Assembly: GCA_025998775.1 (NCBI GenBank)
Contig: BNWK01000052.1
Span: forward strand, 1-8,925
Reading direction: 5' to 3'
Source: Alphaproteobacteria bacterium
Lineage (GTDB): Bacteria; Pseudomonadota; Alphaproteobacteria; UBA3830
Length of the DNA: 8,925 bases
Position numbers and translations under genes: made by a program. A model generated the notes under the pieces. That model was not told the DNA's origin and did no database searches. It saw nothing but the letters and a program-made list of their open reading frames with translations. This document shows, in pieces, positions 5,979 to 8,925 of the stretch (positions are counted from its first letter, which is position 1; each line of letters begins with the position of its first letter).

Positions 5979-6771
5979 TTATTTCACCATTTCCTGCCCA
6001 ACGGTCTTAGTGTCTATGGCATCCTCGAGGTCTTCCCCGTCGAGTGCGTATCCGCCAATTTTTCCGAAGCCTCTCAATCTCACCAACCAAAATGGCAGCG
6101 ATTGTCCATGAGCAGTCAAAGTGCGTTTGTCGTCGGCGATATTCGCAGCTGCGTATCGACGTCCACCGGCAATAACGCTCAATTTTTTAGTGGCTTCGTT
6201 CACAACAACCTTTGTCACAGGTAATTTCTTACCGTTTACGATGCACTCTAACTTGCCAGCATCACAAAACAGACTGGCTGTAAGTTTTTGCTTTTTCGTC
6301 TCAGGCGGTACAGCTGGCTTTGTTTTAGAACGAACCATTTTGCCTTCTTCAACGTCTCTAACTTTGGCCACAATTTCGCCAGTGTCAACAAGTGCGCAGT
6401 TATTGCTGTCGCTATTGATTCTTAGATTTGTATATTTCCCATCGAATTCGTTAAATCCTCCAAAATATATCGTACCTCTTCGGTCTAGCTCTCCGCTCGC
6501 GTATACTTTTCCGTCTTCAGCTTTGACGTGTACCTTGCCAATTTTTCTATCCACAAAGACTTCATCAACTCCCAAGGTGGTTTTTCCTACGGTGCACTTC
6601 AGTTGTCCATTCTCATAAAAAAGATTGTCTGTCGGCGTTATTTCAGCAGTCGTTTTCGCACCAGCACCAGCATTTGGCAAGGAAGTAAAAAAAACCAGCT
6701 TTTGATTCTGCTGCACAAAGCGATAATACACAAGCTGCCACCAACAATAACTTATTTTTATAATATTTCAT
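5979..6771 (-). CDS. secreted two-repeat protein of unknown function, frame broken at T8 tract
   Basis: The start at 6771 encodes a signal peptide: basic MKYYKNK, hydrophobic LLLVAACVLSLCAA, and a probable cleavage site ESKA|GFF near residue 25. GAGGG (minus strand, 6778-6782) supports this start. After GCT GGT the gene meets eight T (6687-6694). In the signal-peptide frame translation ends at 6643 after 42 residues. With one T fewer it continues TSLPNAGAGAK into a 235-residue body ending at 5979, for 263 residues in all. The body has two related ~57-residue units, about residues 49-105 (NLFYENGQLKCTV) and 166-222 (SLFCDAGKLECIV), joined by a Pro/Lys-rich linker. I recognise no known family. 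Export to the periplasm or beyond is likely. The broken frame may reflect phase variation, slippage, decay or a sequencing error. An internal start giving a 250-residue protein without signal peptide is possible but less likely. Confidence 0.65.
6687..6694 (-). repeat. T8 homopolymer at the frame break of the secreted protein
   Basis: Eight consecutive T (minus strand) separate the signal-peptide codons from the frame of the mature protein. Seven T would restore one continuous 263-codon frame. A homopolymer just after a signal peptide is a typical position for an on/off contingency tract, and also a typical place for a sequencing or assembly indel. Confidence 0.6.
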
Positions 6772-6800
6772 TTTCTTCCCTCACGTTTAAAAAACACTAT

Positions 6801-6806
6801 ATTATA
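6801..6806 (-). promoter_or_regulatory. possible -10 box of the secreted protein gene
   Basis: TATAAT on the minus strand lies about 30 bases upstream of the signal-peptide start codon. No convincing -35 hexamer is present at 16-18 bases, so only the -10 element is proposed. Confidence 0.3.
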
Positions 6807-6862
6807 ATACGGCAAAAAGGTTAATTTTTAGTTAAAGATAAAATTTTTTGAGTGAAGTTGGT

Positions 6863-6883
6863 ATGATTAATTTGTTTAATCAT
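6863..6883. repeat. perfect 8-bp inverted repeat with 5-base spacer
   Basis: ATGATTAA (6863-6870) and TTAATCAT (6876-6883) are exact reverse complements with TTTGT between. This has the size and symmetry of a dimeric repressor operator. It lies about 90 bases upstream of the start of the secreted protein gene and just before a second palindrome. Confidence 0.45.
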
Positions 6884-6889
6884 TTGCGT

Positions 6890-6915
6890 CGAGAAGATGT
6901 TGCAACATTTTCTCG
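6890..6915. repeat. 26-bp near-perfect palindrome
   Basis: The segment from CGAGAAGATG (6890) to CATTTTCTCG (ending 6915), centred on TGCA, is self-complementary over 26 bases with one mismatched pair, which would be a G-U wobble in RNA. It is either a DNA-binding site or a long hairpin. No U-run follows it, so it is not an evident terminator. Confidence 0.5.
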
Positions 6916-7057
6916 GGATTTTGAATGGGCCAAAGAATTCTGATCTAACTACACTAAAAATCCTACCATGCCTCTAATCACACCTTGGCAATAGGTCTAA
7001 TATGTAGCCAAAAAAAAGCTCATCTTATTTCTGCGCCGATCCTAAGCGGATCCAACG

Positions 7058-8153
7058 TCATTGTAGCACTTTTGCGCTGATGGAAGATTGGAGAAATTCG
7101 TCGATTTCGCCATCTAGTATAGCTGACACATTGCCTTTTTCGAATCCGGTTCGCAGATCTTTTACCATCTGATATGGCTGCATGACATAGGAGCGGATTT
7201 GATGCCCCCATCCGATATCGTTTTTATCAATGGCGTTTAGTTTCTCTTCTTTTTTTCTAAGCTCTAGTTCGTACAGTCGAGATCTCAGCATTTCGAAGGC
7301 CGTGGCGCGATTGCGATGCTGAGAACGATCGATCTGGCACTGAACGACTATTCCAGTCGGGATATGAGTAATGCGAATGGCGCTGTCGGTTTTATTGACG
7401 TGCTGTCCACCGGCCCCAGACGCGCGATAGGTATCGATGCGCAGATCGCTATCGATTATTTCTATGTTTATCGAATCATCAATTACCGGATACACGCCAA
7501 TAGATGCAAAGCTTGTATGTCTACGGGCATTGGAATCAAACGGCGATATTCTGACAAGTCGATGAACACCAGACTCACTTTTCAGCCATCCGTAGGCTTT
7601 TTTCCCATCGATTTTCATGGTGGTGGATTTTATGCCAGCTTCTTCTCCAGGACTTTCTTCGATTATTTCGACGGAGTACTTGTGATCTTCTGCCCATCTG
7701 TAGTACATGCGCAGCAACATCTGAGCCCAATCCTGCGCCTCAGTCCCCCCTGCTCCAGCATGCACTTCCAGATAGCAGCTATTCTGATCAGCATCACCAG
7801 AAAAAAAGCATTCCAATTGGTAGATCTTCATGAACTCGTGAAGCTTGCGGATGTCGGTTTCCATTTCTGCTACAGTGGACTCGTCGTTTTCGTCTTCCGC
7901 CATTTGCAGCATGATTTTTAAATCGGAGATATCAGTTGCTGCTTTCTTGAATTTATTTAAGTCGTTCTCCACATTGGATTTTTGCTGCATTACAGATTTG
8001 GCTTTTTCCGAATCAAGCCACAGATCTTCGGATTCACTAAGTTTGGATAGCTCGTTTAGTTTATTCTCCAGCGTATCCGGGTCAAAGAAACCTCCGAAGC
8101 AAATCCAACGTATTATCCATTGATTCGAATATTTTTCTTGTTTCTTCTTTCAT
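7058..8153 (-). CDS. prfB: peptide chain release factor 2 (programmed +1 frameshift)
   Basis: RF2 reads UGA and UAA stop codons and triggers peptide release. The gene is in two frames. A 23-codon leader from ATG at 8153 ends CGG AGG TTT CTT TGA; a +1 shift at CTT T continues DPDTLENKLNELSKL and gives a 364-residue protein, almost the same length as E. coli RF2 (365). In shifted numbering the stop-codon recognition motif SPF is at about 203-205 (RISPFDSNARRH) and the catalytic GGQ at about 248-250 (RASGAGGQHVNKTDSAIR), both at the expected places. The N-terminal coiled-coil domain is complete. The ATG overlaps the upstream stop as ATGA, so translation is probably coupled to the BioD-MFS chimera. 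Regulation is presumably the classical autocontrol, in which low RF2 favours frameshifting. Confidence 0.96.
8081..8096 (-). promoter_or_regulatory. RF2 programmed +1 frameshift signal
   Basis: The minus strand carries the Shine-Dalgarno-like GGAGG (8091-8095), then TTT, then CTT TGA C. This matches the known prfB recoding site, with an internal SD-like element three bases before the slippery CTT and an in-frame UGA followed by C. The frame after the shift (GAC CCG GAT) starts the conserved RF2 body. Confidence 0.95.
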
Positions 8154-8818
8154 TTTACACCGACCTTTTCTTTCTGTTTATTGGGCTTCACGAATATTAT
8201 GCCAATTGCCGCAATAAATGCAATGGCACCATTAACCGTGAGAGCTACATCTGCACTATGCCTGGTCCACAATTCTCCCATAAGCACGTTTGAAACGCAT
8301 GTTCCAGCGCTGTAAACGAGATTGAAGATCCCAATGGAAGTACCCTTTATTTGTGGAGGAGAATAATCTGTCACCATAGCGTAGAAAGTCCCCTGAGTTG
8401 CTCCCCAGTGTATTCCGTAGATGGCCGCCCCAACGAACACGTGCCATATTTCAGTTGCAAGAGCCATAATTATGCAGGAGGCCATCATCATGCAGAAGCC
8501 AAAGGCCAGGAATATTTTTCTTTCGTGCCTATCCGACCATGATCCCACGATTTTCGATGTATCGATTTTTCTATTTTCCCGAATGGCTGCCATATATGGA
8601 GAAAGCGGATCTCTGAGTACATATGCTTCCGGATGAATTTTGGTATCCGTTAGATTTCTAACATAGGAAGAATCAGAGTTTACACTAGCTCCGGACTCAT
8701 CGATAACGCACCCTGTCTGTATTGGCTTCCAATAGCTGCAGGCTGTATGTAGACATATCCAGGCGGAAACAGTTGTTTTACCAACATCTGTGTCTGTTCC
8801 AACTATCCAAAATTGCAT
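8150..8818 (-). pseudogene. chimeric ORF: N-terminal BioD fused to C-terminal MFS transporter
   Basis: A 222-residue ORF made of two unrelated parts. Residues 1-90 match dethiobiotin synthetase BioD: the P-loop GTDTDVGKT (7-15), WKPIQTG with the substrate-binding Lys31, and SPYMAAIRENRKID, which is found before the VEGAGG region in intact BioD. From residue 91 the sequence is the end of a major facilitator transporter: GSWSDRHERK (the motif-A-like loop before helix 9), then four membrane segments at about 101-121, 124-146, 158-180 and 190-211, and a basic tail. Intact BioD has over 200 residues and an MFS transporter about 400, so each is partial. The best explanation is an in-frame deletion joining bioD to a downstream transporter gene, near 8540-8565. 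Neither activity is expected. The ORF ends in ATGA overlap with prfB, which may keep it open for coupled translation. Only a weak ribosome binding site is seen. Confidence 0.8.
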
Positions 8819-8863
8819 TTCTATTTCTCATAGAGACTGCTGCATAATGAGCTGTTTTTTGCA

Positions 8864-8877
8864 AGACACTTGTGTCG
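8864..8877. repeat. palindromic repeat copy 1 upstream of bioD
   Basis: AGACACTTGTGTCG is nearly identical to the copy at 8896-8909 (one difference) and is itself an almost perfect palindrome (GACACTTGTGTC). Spacing between copies is 32 bases, about three helical turns. Confidence 0.5.
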
Positions 8878-8895
8878 CAGAGCTAGGAAGAACGC

Positions 8896-8909
8896 AGACA
8901 CTAGTGTCG
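8896..8909. repeat. palindromic repeat copy 2 upstream of bioD
   Basis: AGACACTAGTGTCG contains the perfect 12-bp palindrome GACACTAGTGTC. It is about 80 bases upstream of the chimeric bioD start, in a position suited to an operator. A third half-like element, GCAAGAC, recurs at 8861-8867 and 8913-8919. Confidence 0.5.
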
Positions 8910-8925
8910 TTGCGCAAGACGGCAG

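Larger units (their letters stand above)
6772..7057. other. intergenic region between the secreted protein gene and prfB
   Basis: Apart from the promoter region of the leftward gene this stretch has no supported gene. A 26-codon frame (6863-6943) has no good ribosome binding site and overlaps two palindromes, so I do not call it. The region lies downstream of prfB. An imperfect GATCC/GGATC stem (minus strand, about 7040-7053) is followed only much later by eight T (7010-7017), so a canonical prfB terminator is not obvious. Confidence 0.45.
8819..8925 (-). other. region upstream of the bioD start; possible end of an upstream gene
   Basis: One minus-strand frame is open from the window edge to TAG at 8821-8823, two bases before the bioD ATG. 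It would encode 34 residues ending SSLYEK. The tight spacing would fit an upstream operon gene, but I recognise no biotin-gene C-terminus in it, and a second frame is open almost as far. The interval also carries two copies of a 14-bp palindromic repeat, which would suit a regulatory region better than a coding one. Confidence 0.25.

Noticed and set aside
6121..6618. 165-codon plus-strand frame opposite the secreted protein gene
   Set aside because: It is a low-complexity Ser/Thr/Phe-rich shadow of the minus-strand gene, with no ribosome binding site or known motif.
6863..6943. 26-codon ORF starting MINLFNHLRREDVATF
   Set aside because: There is no clear ribosome binding site, and the frame is built from two palindromes that explain the sequence equally well.
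7010..7057. Rho-independent terminator after prfB
   Set aside because: The short GATCC/GGATC stem and the T8 run are more than 20 bases apart, so they do not form a canonical terminator.
7316..7921. 201-codon plus-strand frame opposite prfB
   Set aside because: It is antisense to the fully conserved RF2 coding region and resembles nothing known.
1..8925. CRISPR array or toxin-antitoxin pair
   Set aside because: I saw no regularly spaced repeat series and no adjacent pair of small genes with toxin or antitoxin motifs.

Overview
The window looks like a piece of an AT-leaning Gram-negative chromosome, most likely an alphaproteobacterium and possibly a host-associated lineage such as Holosporales or Rickettsiales. 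The support is a long proteobacterial-type YidC with a periplasmic domain, directly followed by an overlapping EngB gene, plus piled-up transposase debris, a broken biotin gene and frame breaks in poly-A/T tracts. The lineage assignment is inference; no rRNA or tRNA gene is visible to fix it.

Left third (1-1756) is a graveyard of insertion sequences. It holds the last 43 codons of a DDE/integrase-core transposase (IS3/IS481 type), an IS630-type orfA with a -1 slippery A8 tract and a truncated orfB, and the C-terminal half of an IS5-type transposase broken by at least two frameshifts. About 400 bases without a recognisable gene follow. Next comes an intact 495-aa protein with an N-terminal SEC-C zinc motif (1757-3244), of unknown function, and a 370-base gap that carries two strong inverted repeats.

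The middle (3616-5932, + strand) is a housekeeping pair: yidC (membrane protein insertase) overlapping engB/yihA (ribosome-assembly GTPase) by 14 bases. Converging on it is a minus-strand gene for a small secreted protein made of two related ~57-residue repeats. Its signal peptide is out of frame with the body at a T8 tract, so it is a phase-variation, slippage, decay or sequencing-error candidate.

The right third (7058-8925, minus strand) is a transcription unit ending in prfB (release factor 2) with the classical +1 programmed frameshift site. Upstream, overlapping prfB by ATGA, lies a chimeric ORF: the N-terminal ~90 residues of dethiobiotin synthetase (BioD) joined in frame to the last four membrane helices of an MFS transporter. 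This looks like an internal deletion that fused two neighbouring genes. Upstream of it are two copies of a 14-bp palindromic repeat.

I do not see a convincing new multi-gene system. The most notable items are the BioD-MFS chimera, the homopolymer frame break in the two-repeat secreted protein, and several unexplained palindromes.
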